From an uncultured Collinsella sp. (GTDB lineage: Bacteria; Actinomycetota; Coriobacteriia; Coriobacteriales; Coriobacteriaceae): 39,474 nucleotides of DNA. The position numbers and the translations under genes were made by a program. The number at the start of each line of letters is the position of its first letter. The stretch's first letter is position 1. Positions 15,337 to 23,970 of the stretch are shown piece by piece. The stretch is taken from assembly GCA_958348225.1 (NCBI GenBank), contig CATVYG010000020.1:1-39474 (forward strand), written 5' to 3'. The notes beneath the pieces were generated by a model, which saw only the letters and a list, made by a program, of their open reading frames with translations, searched no databases and had not been told where the DNA came from.

Positions 15337-16119
15337 ATGGCCGAACCCACGCTTTTGCCCGAGCGGCTTCAGTACCGCCCGACCAAGATCGAGCTCGACG
15401 AGAGCATCGAGAAGGCCAAGGCGACCCTTCTTAAGAAGATCAAGCGCTCGGTGTATGTCTACCGTGTTGACTGCGGCGGCTGCAACGGCTGCGAGATCGA
15501 GATCTTCGGTTCCATCACGCCCGTCTTCGACGTCGAGCGCTTTGGCATCAAGGTCGTGCCCTCGCCCCGTCACGCCGATGTGCTGCTGTACACCGGTGCC
15601 GTGACGCGTGCCATGCGCATGCCGGCCCTGCGCGCCTTTGAGGCCGCACCCGATCCCAAGATCGTGGTGTCCTATGGCGCGTGCGGCTGCACCGGCGGCA
15701 TCTTCTACGACAACTACTGCGTCTGGGGCGGCACGGATAAGATTCTGCCGGTCGATGTCTACATCCCCGGCTGCCCGCCCAGCCCCGCGCAGACCGTCTA
15801 CGGCTTTGCCATGGCACTTGGCCTGCTGGACCAAAAGCTCCATGCCGAGACCACGGTGGAGGCTGACGGCGAGCAGGCCGATATTCTGCACCCCGGCGTG
15901 CCGTACAAGCTGCGCGTTGCTATCGAGCGCGAGGCTCGCGCCATGAGCGGCTACCGTTACGGCCGCGACCTGGCCAACGAGTTTATGGACACGCTCGAGG
16001 GCGCGCCCAAGGGCGATATCCGCGGTGCCATGGCGCTGCTCATCGACAAGCAGGACGATCCGCGCCGCGTCGAGGTGTACTCGGCGCTGCAGGATCTGGT
16101 GCTGGCCGGAGGTCGCTAG
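15337..16119 (+). CDS. hyfI: Hydrogenase-4 small subunit HyfI (proximal 4Fe-4S)
   Basis: A 260-residue NuoB-like subunit that holds the [4Fe-4S] cluster closest to the [NiFe] site. Cluster ligands lie in CGGCNGCEIEIFG (from residue 46), YGACGCTGGIFYDN and YIPGCPPSPAQTVYG. Length matches E. coli HyfI (252). The last 70 residues form a tail that is less conserved. GGAGGAG lies just before the ATG, 2 nt after the hyfH stop. The stop is directly followed by the next start codon. Confidence 0.94.
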   Translation: MAEPTLLPERLQYRPTKIELDESIEKAKATLLKKIKRSVYVYRVDCGGCNGCEIEIFGSITPVFDVERFGIKVVPSPRHADVLLYTGAVTRAMRMPALRAFEAAPDPKIVVSYGACGCTGGIFYDNYCVWGGTDKILPVDVYIPGCPPSPAQTVYGFAMALGLLDQKLHAETTVEADGEQADILHPGVPYKLRVAIEREARAMSGYRYGRDLANEFMDTLEGAPKGDIRGAMALLIDKQDDPRRVEVYSALQDLVLAGGR

Positions 16120-16701
16120 ATGGAGCTCACGGACCGCTCTGGTTACTTTGCGGGTCCCGGTATGCTCGGCGGCTCCTTTGGCGATGCCTCGCGCGCAAGC
16201 GACGAGGCCGCCGAGGGCGTCGCCGACCCCTGCCTGGGCCATGCGCCCGACCAGGTGGTCTTCTACGAGCTCACGCGTAAGTTTGTGGAGACCGAGGAAG
16301 ACGTTCCCCAGGAGGCCTGCGACGTGCTGTACTACACGCTCGCCGTGGGCCACCACACCGGCGTGCTCGACTGCTTTGAGCCGCGCCTGTCGGTGCCGGT
16401 GGATGTCTTCTATTCGCTCGTCGATGCGCTGCCGGAGGGGGAGGCCAAGACCAAGTTCGAGGCCATCCGCTCCTTTGGCGAGTGCCAGCTTGACAAGGCG
16501 GCGGTGCCGTCGCTGCTCGAGGCCTGCGACACGCTGCTCGACGAGCGCGGTTTTCGCGGGTCGGCCAAGGCCGGCATCTCGGTGTTCGACGACGACTTTG
16601 GCCTGCATGCCCAGCAGGTCGCGTTCTTAATGAAGTTCCGCGATCTGGTGGAGCGCGTGCGCGATGTGTCGGGCGTGTATCTGACGGGGAGGTTGCAGTA
16701 A
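16120..16701 (+). CDS. hyfJ: Formate hydrogenlyase maturation protein HyfJ/HycH-like
   Basis: A 193-residue protein. From residue 47 it follows HycH/HyfJ well: VVFYELTRKFV, then PQEACDVLYYTLAVGHHTGV and LDCFE, and ends VYLTGRLQ like the E. coli VYLMVRR-type terminus. HycH is needed for assembly of the hydrogenase large subunit; its chemistry is not known. The first 46 residues, Gly/Ala-rich and acidic, have no counterpart in the roughly 136-residue E. coli HycH. The start codon abuts the hyfI stop (TAG ATG), and the stop overlaps the next start by one base (TAATG), so expression should be tightly coupled. Confidence 0.85.
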   Translation: MELTDRSGYFAGPGMLGGSFGDASRASDEAAEGVADPCLGHAPDQVVFYELTRKFVETEEDVPQEACDVLYYTLAVGHHTGVLDCFEPRLSVPVDVFYSLVDALPEGEAKTKFEAIRSFGECQLDKAAVPSLLEACDTLLDERGFRGSAKAGISVFDDDFGLHAQQVAFLMKFRDLVERVRDVSGVYLTGRLQ

Positions 16702-17204
16702 TGGGTCGCGTTGTGGATGGTCGTGTGAACGGCGCCCCGTTTGCGGGTATCGTGCTCACGGCGGGAAGCGTGTTGCGTGCCGACGATGCCGCCGGCCCCG
16801 TGCTCTCCAAAAAGATGGAGGACGCGCCCATCGCCGGTTGGTACACCATCGACGGCGGCCAAACGCCCGAGGATGACATCATCGAGGTCAAGCGCGAGCG
16901 TCCGCCTCGCCTGGTCTTGGTCGATGCCGCCGACATGGCGCTGCCCGTCGGGTCCATCCGCTTGCTCGACAAGCACGATGTGGCCCGCAAGTCGATGTTC
17001 ACCACGCATTCGCTTCCTTTGTCGATTCTGATCGAGGAAATCGAACAATCGTGTGATGATATCGTCTTCGTTGGGATTCAGCCGGGCGACACGGAGTTCT
17101 ACAACCCCATGTCCCCGGAAGTCTTTGACGCCGTCGACGCCGTGTACGACGCCGTGGCAGCCAACGACTTTTCCCACTTTGTCCGCTTGGGGCAAGAGCA
17201 ATAG
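16701..17204 (+). CDS. hycI: Hydrogenase maturation endopeptidase HycI
   Basis: A 167-residue nickel-dependent endopeptidase that trims the C-terminal tail of the large subunit after nickel insertion. It follows E. coli HycI in order: GSVLRADDAAGP (HycI GNSMMGDDGAGP), GWYTIDGGQTPEDDI, RLVLVDAADMALPVG, TTHSLPLSILIEEI and VFVGIQP. The probable nickel ligands are D29, the first Asp of VDAADM and the His of TTHS. The usual Asn of the GN motif is Ser here. Its substrate is almost certainly HyfG, encoded four genes upstream. It shares one base with the hyfJ stop. Confidence 0.93.
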   Translation: MGRVVDGRVNGAPFAGIVLTAGSVLRADDAAGPVLSKKMEDAPIAGWYTIDGGQTPEDDIIEVKRERPPRLVLVDAADMALPVGSIRLLDKHDVARKSMFTTHSLPLSILIEEIEQSCDDIVFVGIQPGDTEFYNPMSPEVFDAVDAVYDAVAANDFSHFVRLGQEQ

Positions 17205-17243
17205 GAGCGCTTGTCCCTGCTGATTAGGAAAGAAGTGATTGAC

Positions 17244-18083
17244 ATGGCAGATTCCAAGGCAGAATATCCCGCTCCCGATTGCCTGGCGCCCGCCGCGATC
17301 GAGGCCAAGACCGAGGCCGCCGGCGTGACCAAGGCCAACCTGCCGGTCGCAAAGGCCTTTCTGTTGGCAATGTTCGCCGGCGCGTTCATTGCCTTCGGCG
17401 GCCTGTTCTTTACCGTGTTCTTGAGCGATAGCACACTGGGCTGGGGCGCCCAGCGCGTCGTGGGCGGCCTGTGCTTTTGCTTGGGCCTGGTGCTGGTGCT
17501 GGTGTGCGGCGCCGAGCTGTTTACCGGCAATTCTCTTATGGTCTGCGCGCTCAAGAGCAAAAAGATCACCCTGGCTCAGATGCTCAAGGCTTGGGTCGTC
17601 GTATGGGTCGGTAACTTTGTCGGTGCCCTGTTCATCGTCTTTTTGGTGTACATGGCCGGCATTTACAAGCTCAACGGCGAGGCGGTCGCCAATTCCATGG
17701 TGAGCGTCGCCGCCGGCAAGGTGACGATCGACTGGGTGACGATCTTCTTCCGCGGCATCCTGTGCAACATCTTTGTGTGCCTGGCCGTGTGGATCGGTAC
17801 CGCCGGCAAGACCGTGGTCGATAAGGTTGTGGGCATTCTGCTGCCCATCGCCGCCTTTGTGGCCTGCGGTTTTGAGCACTGCGTTGCCAACATGTACTTT
17901 TTGCCCATGGGCGCCGTGATGCATGCATGCGGCTATGGTGCCAAGGTCGCCGGCGCCGATGCGCTCAACGCCGCGGGCATTGCGTTTAACCTGTCCGCCG
18001 CCACGCTGGGCAACATTGTGGGCGGCGCTGTTCTGATCGCGCTCGGCTACTGGTTTATCTACGCCAAGAAGTCCGAGGCGTAA
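17244..18083 (+). CDS. focA: Formate channel FocA
   Basis: A 279-residue FNT-family channel for formate, with six hydrophobic helices. Family marks are GAELFTGNSLM, then WVGNFVGALF, and CGFEHCVANMYFLPMG, which carries the conserved His (H209 of E. coli FocA) that controls formate passage. It sits at the end of the formate operon, 39 nt after hycI, and would supply the FHL complex with formate or vent it. AGGAAAG (17226-17232) supports the ATG at 17244; an in-frame start at 17211 lacks a site. A strong terminator follows. Confidence 0.93.
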   Translation: MADSKAEYPAPDCLAPAAIEAKTEAAGVTKANLPVAKAFLLAMFAGAFIAFGGLFFTVFLSDSTLGWGAQRVVGGLCFCLGLVLVLVCGAELFTGNSLMVCALKSKKITLAQMLKAWVVVWVGNFVGALFIVFLVYMAGIYKLNGEAVANSMVSVAAGKVTIDWVTIFFRGILCNIFVCLAVWIGTAGKTVVDKVVGILLPIAAFVACGFEHCVANMYFLPMGAVMHACGYGAKVAGADALNAAGIAFNLSAATLGNIVGGAVLIALGYWFIYAKKSEA

Positions 18084-18105
18084 GGTACCGTCTGTTTGAC
18101 GTTGG

Positions 18106-18141
18106 GCCTCCCGCGGGGCGTTGCCGTGCGGGAGGCTTTTT
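18106..18141 (+). terminator. Rho-independent terminator after focA
   Basis: GCCTCCCGC (18106-18114) pairs with GCGGGAGGC (18128-18136) and is followed by five T. It closes the hydN-to-focA run and separates it from the molybdopterin oxidoreductase gene. Confidence 0.9.
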
Positions 18142-18205
18142 GGGTCTGGGGCTCGTTGCCGGGCTTTTGGCCTGTTGTGTTTGGCTGATGAAAGGGGTAA
18201 TCGAG

Positions 18206-20323
18206 ATGGCATCTGCTGTGAAGCGTGACGGTCGCGCCGTGGTGACCACATGCGGGGGATGCTATGCCGATTGCGCCTTTGCGGCACGAGTTGAGGACGG
18301 TCGTGTGGTGGCCGAGCTGCCGGTGCCGGGGCATCCGTGCGCGGCGCGTGCTCTTTGCGCCCGCGGTCGGCATCGCCTGGCAATGCCGTTTGACGAGCAC
18401 GACCGCATCATGCACCCCATGCGCCGACGAGCTGATGGCTCGGGGTTCGATGCGATTACCTGGGACGAGGCGTTTGCGCAGATCGCTGCGCGCCTTGGGG
18501 GGATTGTTGACGGGCATGGTCCGCGCGCGCTGGGCATGACGCTCGGCGTTCCCTCGTTCGACCGCTACTGGGCCTATCGCCTTATGCATGCGCTGGGTTC
18601 GCCCAACGTGTACGGTGCCGACGGTGCCTGCGAGGTAAGCCGACTTACCGGTTGGGAGCACAGCCTGGGCTACAGCCCCGCCTCCGACCTGGCGCATACC
18701 GATTGCATCATGTACCTAGGGCGTTCCATCGTCGATTCGTCGACGACGGGGGCCGTTGATGCGCTCAAAGATGCCCGTCGCCGTGGGGCGAAGATTATCG
18801 TGGTCGACCCCCGGCGCAGCGGCTCGGCTGCGTTTGCCGACCGCTGGCTGCGCGTGCGTCCCGGATGCGATTTGGCCTTGCTGCTGGGCATTGCGCATGT
18901 CTTGATTGCCGAGGACCTGTATGACCATGAGTTCGTGACCCGCTATACCACGGGTTTTGACGAGCTGGCGCAGGCTGCTGCTGTTTGGACGCCTGAGTGG
19001 GCCGAGTCGATGTGCGACGTGCCGGCCGCAGAGATCGCCGCCACGGCGCGCGATCTAGCTGCCGCCGCGCCCGCTGCCGTGGTGGACGCCGGCTTTCATG
19101 GCGGCATTGGCATCGCGTATGCCAATAGCACCCAGACCGCGCGCGCGATTTGTCTGGTCGATGTGCTGCTGGGCTGCATCGGACACGCGGGCGGCACGCT
19201 CAATCCACCTACACCGCTTGCGCTGGGCGACCTGGATCCTGCGCGTTTCGAGACGCCGCTGGTGCCTCGTGAGCCCAAGTTGGGGTCCGAGCGCTATCCA
19301 CTGGTCGATCCGGTGCGCGGCCTGTGCACGACCATCGGTCAGTCGATTCTTGCCGGCGATTTGCGTGGGCTCATCGTCTATGCCAGTAACCCCGGTGCGG
19401 GCTATGGCAATGCCGGGGCGTGGCTATCGATTCTGGAACAGCTTGACCTGCTCGTGACGATTGATATTCGCTGGTCCGAGACGGCGCGTGCTTCTGCCTT
19501 CGTGCTGCCCGACGTGACGTATCTCGAGGCCGACCGCGGCGTGGGCACGGTCGTGGGCGTCAACGATTCGCGGGTGTTCTACCGCAACGCCGTGCTGCCC
19601 GTGCAGCATGACGACACGAGACCGGGGCGGGAGATCTTTGCCGGGTTGGCTGCGGCCTGCGGCGTTGGCGAGTTCTTTGACTTTACGTCCGACGATTTGG
19701 CCGCCGCCCAGGTGGCGCCTTTTGGGATCGATCTGGACGAGCTCAAGGAGCGCGGCTGGGCCGACACGGGTATTGCGTTGCTGTCGCGTACGGGCGAGCC
19801 GGCGATTCCCTTGGATGGCGGCAAAATTGCGCTGGCAAGCGACGTATGGGAACGAGCCGGCCTGGGTCGTGTGCCCAACTGGATCGCGCCCATGGTGGAA
19901 CCCGGTCCGGGGATGTTTCGCCTCATTAGCGGCAACCGTCCCTTTGAGTCGCACACTTCGCGCAGGCTCGCGGCGGCTGGCGCCGCCGAGGCTGGATCGG
20001 ACCTGGATGCCGTGCAGATGAATGCCGATGCCGCTGCGCGCATGGGTATTGCCGACGGCGAGATCGTCGAACTCGTGAGCGATATGGGCCGCGACCGCGT
20101 GCGCGTGGAGACGACGCCGTATCTGCATCCGGCGTGCATCTTCACCTCGGCCGCCCCCGGCGGACGCGCATTTGGCGCCGATGCCGGTGGCGCTCAGGCC
20201 TTGGGCGTGGGCCCGCTCGACCATACACCTTTGCGCTGGGACCCGTTGACGGGCGCCGCGCTCACCCAGGAAAACGCCGTTCGCGTGGAAAAGATCGCGG
20301 CGTGCGAGGATAATAGCGATTGA
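18206..20323 (+). CDS. Orphan molybdopterin oxidoreductase, Cys-ligated
   Basis: A 705-residue protein of the DMSO-reductase superfamily. The N-terminal [4Fe-4S] motif is C16-x2-C19-x3-C23 with C51 (ALCARG). Mo-bis-MGD binding is seen in WDEAFAQIA, then IIVVDPRRSGSAAFAD, and ISGNRPFESHTSR near the C-terminus. The place of the metal ligand reads YGADGACEVSR, so Cys142 is the likely ligand; no His follows it, unlike formate dehydrogenases, so a formate dehydrogenase is unlikely. A polysulfide/thiosulfate-reductase-like or unknown substrate is possible. There is no Tat signal, so it should be cytoplasmic, and no electron-transfer or anchor subunit is encoded beside it. AAAGGGG (18191-18197) supports the ATG at 18206. 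It stands between the formate operon and selA. Confidence 0.8.
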   Translation: MASAVKRDGRAVVTTCGGCYADCAFAARVEDGRVVAELPVPGHPCAARALCARGRHRLAMPFDEHDRIMHPMRRRADGSGFDAITWDEAFAQIAARLGGIVDGHGPRALGMTLGVPSFDRYWAYRLMHALGSPNVYGADGACEVSRLTGWEHSLGYSPASDLAHTDCIMYLGRSIVDSSTTGAVDALKDARRRGAKIIVVDPRRSGSAAFADRWLRVRPGCDLALLLGIAHVLIAEDLYDHEFVTRYTTGFDELAQAAAVWTPEWAESMCDVPAAEIAATARDLAAAAPAAVVDAGFHGGIGIAYANSTQTARAICLVDVLLGCIGHAGGTLNPPTPLALGDLDPARFETPLVPREPKLGSERYPLVDPVRGLCTTIGQSILAGDLRGLIVYASNPGAGYGNAGAWLSILEQLDLLVTIDIRWSETARASAFVLPDVTYLEADRGVGTVVGVNDSRVFYRNAVLPVQHDDTRPGREIFAGLAAACGVGEFFDFTSDDLAAAQVAPFGIDLDELKERGWADTGIALLSRTGEPAIPLDGGKIALASDVWERAGLGRVPNWIAPMVEPGPGMFRLISGNRPFESHTSRRLAAAGAAEAGSDLDAVQMNADAAARMGIADGEIVELVSDMGRDRVRVETTPYLHPACIFTSAAPGGRAFGADAGGAQALGVGPLDHTPLRWDPLTGAALTQENAVRVEKIAACEDNSD

Positions 20324-20399
20324 TTGACTCAGCCGATTGAATTGGCTGATAGTTTGACGTTCGAATGATTGATTCACCTTTGGTTTTGAAAGGCCGCAC

Positions 20400-21857
20400 A
20401 TGAGCGATAGCCAGAACATGTCCGATGAGGTGCGCGCCCGCCTGCGCGCTATCCCTTCCGTCAACGAGCTGCTTTCCGAGTGGCCGGTTGTGAAGGCGGC
20501 GGGGGAGACCTGCGACGCGGTGGTGCATGCCGCCGTCACGGCCGAGCTCGACGAGGAACGCGCCGCGATTCGTGCCGGCGCCGCCCCGCGTTCCAAGCGC
20601 GACCTGGCTTCGGCCATCGAGTGGCGCGCGCACCGCTCCGCGCTGCCGAGCCTGCGTCCCGCCGTTAACGCAACGGGCGTGGTCATCCATACCAACTTGG
20701 GTCGCGCGCCGCTCGCGGAGTCGGCGGCAAAGGCCGTGGCCGAGGTCGCGCGCGGGTACAGCACGCTCGAGTACAGCGTGGACACCTGCTCGCGTGGGTC
20801 GCGCAAGGAACATGCCGCGCAGCTTATCCGCTCGCTTACCGGTGCCGAGGACGCACTGGTCGTTAACAACAACGCCGCCGCTGTGCTGCTGGTGCTGGCG
20901 ACCCATGCCGCAGGCAAGGAGGTCATCGTCAGCCGCGGCGAGCTTGTCGAGATCGGCGGCAGCTTCCGCATCCCCGATGTCATGGCGGCTTCGGGCGCCA
21001 AACTCGTCGAGGTCGGCGCCACCAACCGCACGCACCTGACAGATTATGAGCAAGCCATCACGCCCGATACGGCGATGATCCTTAAGGTCCATCCTTCCAA
21101 CTATCGCATCGAGGGTTTTCACGAGGAGGTGGGTTCTCGGGAGCTTGCGGCGCTTGCTCACAAGCATGGCCTGCTGTTCTACGAGGACCAGGGCTCGGGC
21201 GCGCTGTTGCCCGACGACATCTTGGTGCGCGGCGGCGAAGAAACCACGCCGGCTTCGGTTTCGGCAGGGCTCGATCTGGTGTCGTGCTCGGGCGATAAAC
21301 TGCTCGGTGCCGCACAGGCGGGCATTATCATGGGCCGTCGTGACCTGGTCCAGGCCTGTGGGTCACATCCTCTTATGCGCGCCCTGCGCCCGGGCAAACT
21401 GGCTCTGTCGGCGCTCGAGGCCACGCTGCGTATCTACATGGACGGCGCTGATGTTGCCCATCGCGAGGTGCCGGTGCTCAACATGCTCACGCTTCCGCAG
21501 GCTCATCTGGAGCGTCGCGCACGTAAGTTGCGCGATCGTATGGTCGCCGGGCTCGATAAGGTCGGTTGCCCGTGCGCCGTTGAGTTGGAGATTGTCGAGG
21601 AATCGTCGACCCCCGGCGGTGGCTCGCTGCCTACCGTCGAGCTGCCCACCATGTGCGTGGCCGTGTGCCTCGTCAATGAGCGTCTTTCCGTTGACGCGCT
21701 CAAGCGCTCGCTCGTCCAGGACTTTGACACGCCGGTCGTCACGCGAACTTCGCACGATCGCATTTTGTTTGACGTCCGTACGCTTGTGGGCGACCGCGAT
21801 ATCGAGACGGCGGCGTCGACGCTTGCCGCATGCGTTGAGAAGGCGATTGCTCGATGA
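20400..21857 (+). CDS. selA: L-seryl-tRNA(Sec) selenium transferase SelA
   Basis: A 485-residue PLP enzyme that converts Ser-tRNA(Sec) to Sec-tRNA(Sec) with selenophosphate. The PLP lysine lies in SCSGDKLLGAAQAGIIMG, matching FSGDKLLGGPQAGII of E. coli. Other marks are INTNLGRAPL-like VVIHTNLGRAPL, YSTLEYSVDTCSRGSR and ALVVNNNAAAVLL. The N-terminal 60 residues contain the usual RAIPSVNELL tRNA-binding start. GAAAGG lies 6 nt before the ATG. The stop overlaps the start of selB by 4 bp (ATGA). Its substrate tRNA is encoded 2.1 kb downstream. Confidence 0.95.
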   Translation: MSDSQNMSDEVRARLRAIPSVNELLSEWPVVKAAGETCDAVVHAAVTAELDEERAAIRAGAAPRSKRDLASAIEWRAHRSALPSLRPAVNATGVVIHTNLGRAPLAESAAKAVAEVARGYSTLEYSVDTCSRGSRKEHAAQLIRSLTGAEDALVVNNNAAAVLLVLATHAAGKEVIVSRGELVEIGGSFRIPDVMAASGAKLVEVGATNRTHLTDYEQAITPDTAMILKVHPSNYRIEGFHEEVGSRELAALAHKHGLLFYEDQGSGALLPDDILVRGGEETTPASVSAGLDLVSCSGDKLLGAAQAGIIMGRRDLVQACGSHPLMRALRPGKLALSALEATLRIYMDGADVAHREVPVLNMLTLPQAHLERRARKLRDRMVAGLDKVGCPCAVELEIVEESSTPGGGSLPTVELPTMCVAVCLVNERLSVDALKRSLVQDFDTPVVTRTSHDRILFDVRTLVGDRDIETAASTLAACVEKAIAR

Positions 21858-23821
21858 GCGAGGTTCAGGCGCTGGTGGAGTGTCCCGTTATCGTTGGCAC
21901 GGCGGGCCACGTTGACCACGGTAAGTCGGCGCTGATCGAGGCGCTGACCGGCAAGAATCCCGACCGCCTGGAGGTCGAGCGTCGTCGCGGCATGACGGTG
22001 GAGTTGGGTTTTGGCGAGTTGGCGCTGCCGAGTGGCAAGATCGTTGGCCTGGTCGACGTGCCGGGGCATGCTCATTACCTGCGCGCTATGGTGCAGGGTG
22101 CGACAGGCATCGACGTTGCCGTGCTGGTGGTCTCTGCCGTTGAGGGCGTAATGCCGCAGACCCGCGAGCACGTGCACGTGCTGGAGCTTTTGGGCGTTAC
22201 GCATATGGTGGTGGCGCTGACGATGTGTGATCTGGCCGATGCCGAGATGACCGAGCTTGCCGAGCTTGATGTCGATGACTTTTTGTCGGGTACTGTGTTT
22301 GCGGACGCGCCGATCGTGCCTGTGTCGTCCAAGACAGGCGAGGGGATCGAAAGGCTGCTCGCCGTGCTCGACGAGCAGGTTGCCGCTTGCTTGGATGCCT
22401 GCCGCGACCGTTCCGATCAGAGCGATGCCGCGCCGCGCCTGCCGATTGACCGCTGCTTTACGATCAAGGGCGTCGGCACTGTCGTGACGGGAACGCTGCA
22501 CGATGCGCCCGTTGCGGTGGGTGACGAGCTGATGGCTTTACCGTCGCGTACGGTCTGTCGTGTGCGCGGGATTCAGGTGCATGGCGATACGCCGCGCGCG
22601 CTGCCTGGGCAACGCGTGGCGCTCAACCTGGTAGGTGACGGTGTCGCGGCACTTGACCGTGGCGAGATGCTCGGCGTGGCGGACCGCTTTGGTCAGACGT
22701 TGCGCTTTATGATGACGTTCACCTACCTGGGCCGCGAGGGCACCAAGCCGCGCGTGCTCGAGTCGGGCGCGCGTGTGCATGTGATGGCCGGCACGGCCGA
22801 GGTCGTCGGCCGCATCATGCTTTTGGAGGGTGAGGCTCCCATGGCGGTGGGCGAGACCCGTACCGTGCAGGTGCGCCTGGAGGAGCCGCTGCCGCTGTGT
22901 GCCGGAGACCATGCCGTGGTGCTGTCGTATTCGCCCGTTATGCTCATCGGCGGCGGGCGCGTGCTGCTTTCGCGCTGCCGTCGCTCGCGCGAGCTTTCTG
23001 CCGGAGAGCGCGCACTGTTTGTGGCGCTTGAGTCCGGCGATACCGCGGGCGGTGTGGGCGCTTGGCTGGCGCTGCAGATGCTGCCGGTTACGGCGGTTGA
23101 TGTTACCGACGCTTTGGATCTTGGTGTAGGCGAGGTCGATACCGCACTGCGCGGGTTGGTGTCGCAGGGCTCTGTTCGCAAGCTTGCTGTGGGTGATGCG
23201 GACTACTTGGCGGACGCCGTGGTGCTCGACGCCGCGATGGATGCCCTGGCGGCGACCCTGTCAGCCATGCACGCGGCAGCTCCCAAGGAGACGGGCTTTA
23301 CGCCCGGCGCCGTTGCCCATGCTGCGTGGCCTGCCGCTGATGATGGCGTTGCCGCGGCTCTGATTGCCGAGGGCTGCTCGCGTGGCGTGTGCGCCGCCGA
23401 GGGCGCCGAGGTATTCGATCCGCACTCGGCCGCCGCTGCCGCACGCGTGGTGCATGAGGCATGCGAGCGCATTGTGGCGCTGCTTGATAAGACGGGCCTC
23501 GATGCACCGACATTGCCCGAGGTGGGCGAGCAGTTGCAGCTCGATCGCGACGCCATGACGCGTGCCCTGCGCGAGCTTTCGCTCAACCGCTCGATCGTTA
23601 AGGTCGAGCGCGACGTTGCCCTGTCCGCTGCCGCCGAGGCCCATGCGCGCGAGCTTGTTGCCGCTGCCATTGAGACAGCCGGTGGCGCTGCGACCACGAG
23701 CGTGCTGCGCGAGGCCCTGGGTGTGTCGCGCAAACGTGCCATCAGCATCTTGGAGCACCTAGATGCCGTGCGCTTTACGGTGCTCGACAAGGATGCCGGT
23801 GGCCTGAGGTCCCTACGCTAG
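21854..23821 (+). CDS. selB: Selenocysteine-specific elongation factor SelB
   Basis: A 655-residue GTPase that delivers Sec-tRNA to UGA codons with a SECIS. The G-domain shows GTAGHVDHGKSALIEAL (G1), the RRRGMTVELGF switch and LVDVPGHAHYLRAMVQG (G3), followed by ALTMCDLAD in place of the usual NKxD, where Thr-Met-Cys-Asp differs from the more common T/NKID form. Domains II and III follow (GVGTVVTGTL). The C-terminal half is the winged-helix array that binds the SECIS, ending in GVSRKRAISILEHLDAV. The gene is coupled to selA and acts on the fdhF SECIS at 3686-3719. Length is normal for the family. Confidence 0.95.
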   Translation: MSEVQALVECPVIVGTAGHVDHGKSALIEALTGKNPDRLEVERRRGMTVELGFGELALPSGKIVGLVDVPGHAHYLRAMVQGATGIDVAVLVVSAVEGVMPQTREHVHVLELLGVTHMVVALTMCDLADAEMTELAELDVDDFLSGTVFADAPIVPVSSKTGEGIERLLAVLDEQVAACLDACRDRSDQSDAAPRLPIDRCFTIKGVGTVVTGTLHDAPVAVGDELMALPSRTVCRVRGIQVHGDTPRALPGQRVALNLVGDGVAALDRGEMLGVADRFGQTLRFMMTFTYLGREGTKPRVLESGARVHVMAGTAEVVGRIMLLEGEAPMAVGETRTVQVRLEEPLPLCAGDHAVVLSYSPVMLIGGGRVLLSRCRRSRELSAGERALFVALESGDTAGGVGAWLALQMLPVTAVDVTDALDLGVGEVDTALRGLVSQGSVRKLAVGDADYLADAVVLDAAMDALAATLSAMHAAAPKETGFTPGAVAHAAWPAADDGVAAALIAEGCSRGVCAAEGAEVFDPHSAAAAARVVHEACERIVALLDKTGLDAPTLPEVGEQLQLDRDAMTRALRELSLNRSIVKVERDVALSAAAEAHARELVAAAIETAGGAATTSVLREALGVSRKRAISILEHLDAVRFTVLDKDAGGLRSLR

Positions 23822-23846
23822 GCCGGTCACCCGCTCCCGCCTCCTC

Positions 23847-23914
23847 AGTTGCGGTGAAATAGTTCCTGTTTTTGGGGTCTTGCAGCCTAAGCAAGAACTA
23901 TTCCACCGCAACTT
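23847..23914. repeat. Inverted-repeat family 1, copy 3
   Basis: Left arm 23847-23868 is identical to the same part of copy 2. Right arm 23892-23914 differs at two bases, giving two mismatches in an otherwise full-length stem. It lies 25 nt after the selB stop and before the selC promoter, so it may act as a transcript end for selAB. Confidence 0.8.
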
Positions 23915-23927
23915 CTTGCTCGTCTTT

Positions 23928-23958
23928 TTGGGATGGGGCCCGCTCGGTTTGGTAAAAT
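23928..23958 (+). promoter_or_regulatory. Possible promoter of selC
   Basis: TTGGGA (23928-23933) and TAAAAT (23953-23958) are 19 bp apart, which is long but acceptable. The -10 lies 12 nt before the mature 5' end of tRNA-Sec. This suggests that selC has its own promoter. Confidence 0.4.
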
Positions 23959-23970
23959 ACCGCCGCACTT

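Noticed and set aside
16410..18383. Long minus-strand frame over hycI and focA
   Set aside because: Antisense artefact that also runs through the focA terminator.
18206..20323. A second formate dehydrogenase
   Set aside because: The ligand Cys is not followed by the catalytic His, and the surrounding sequence does not match the FdhF active site.
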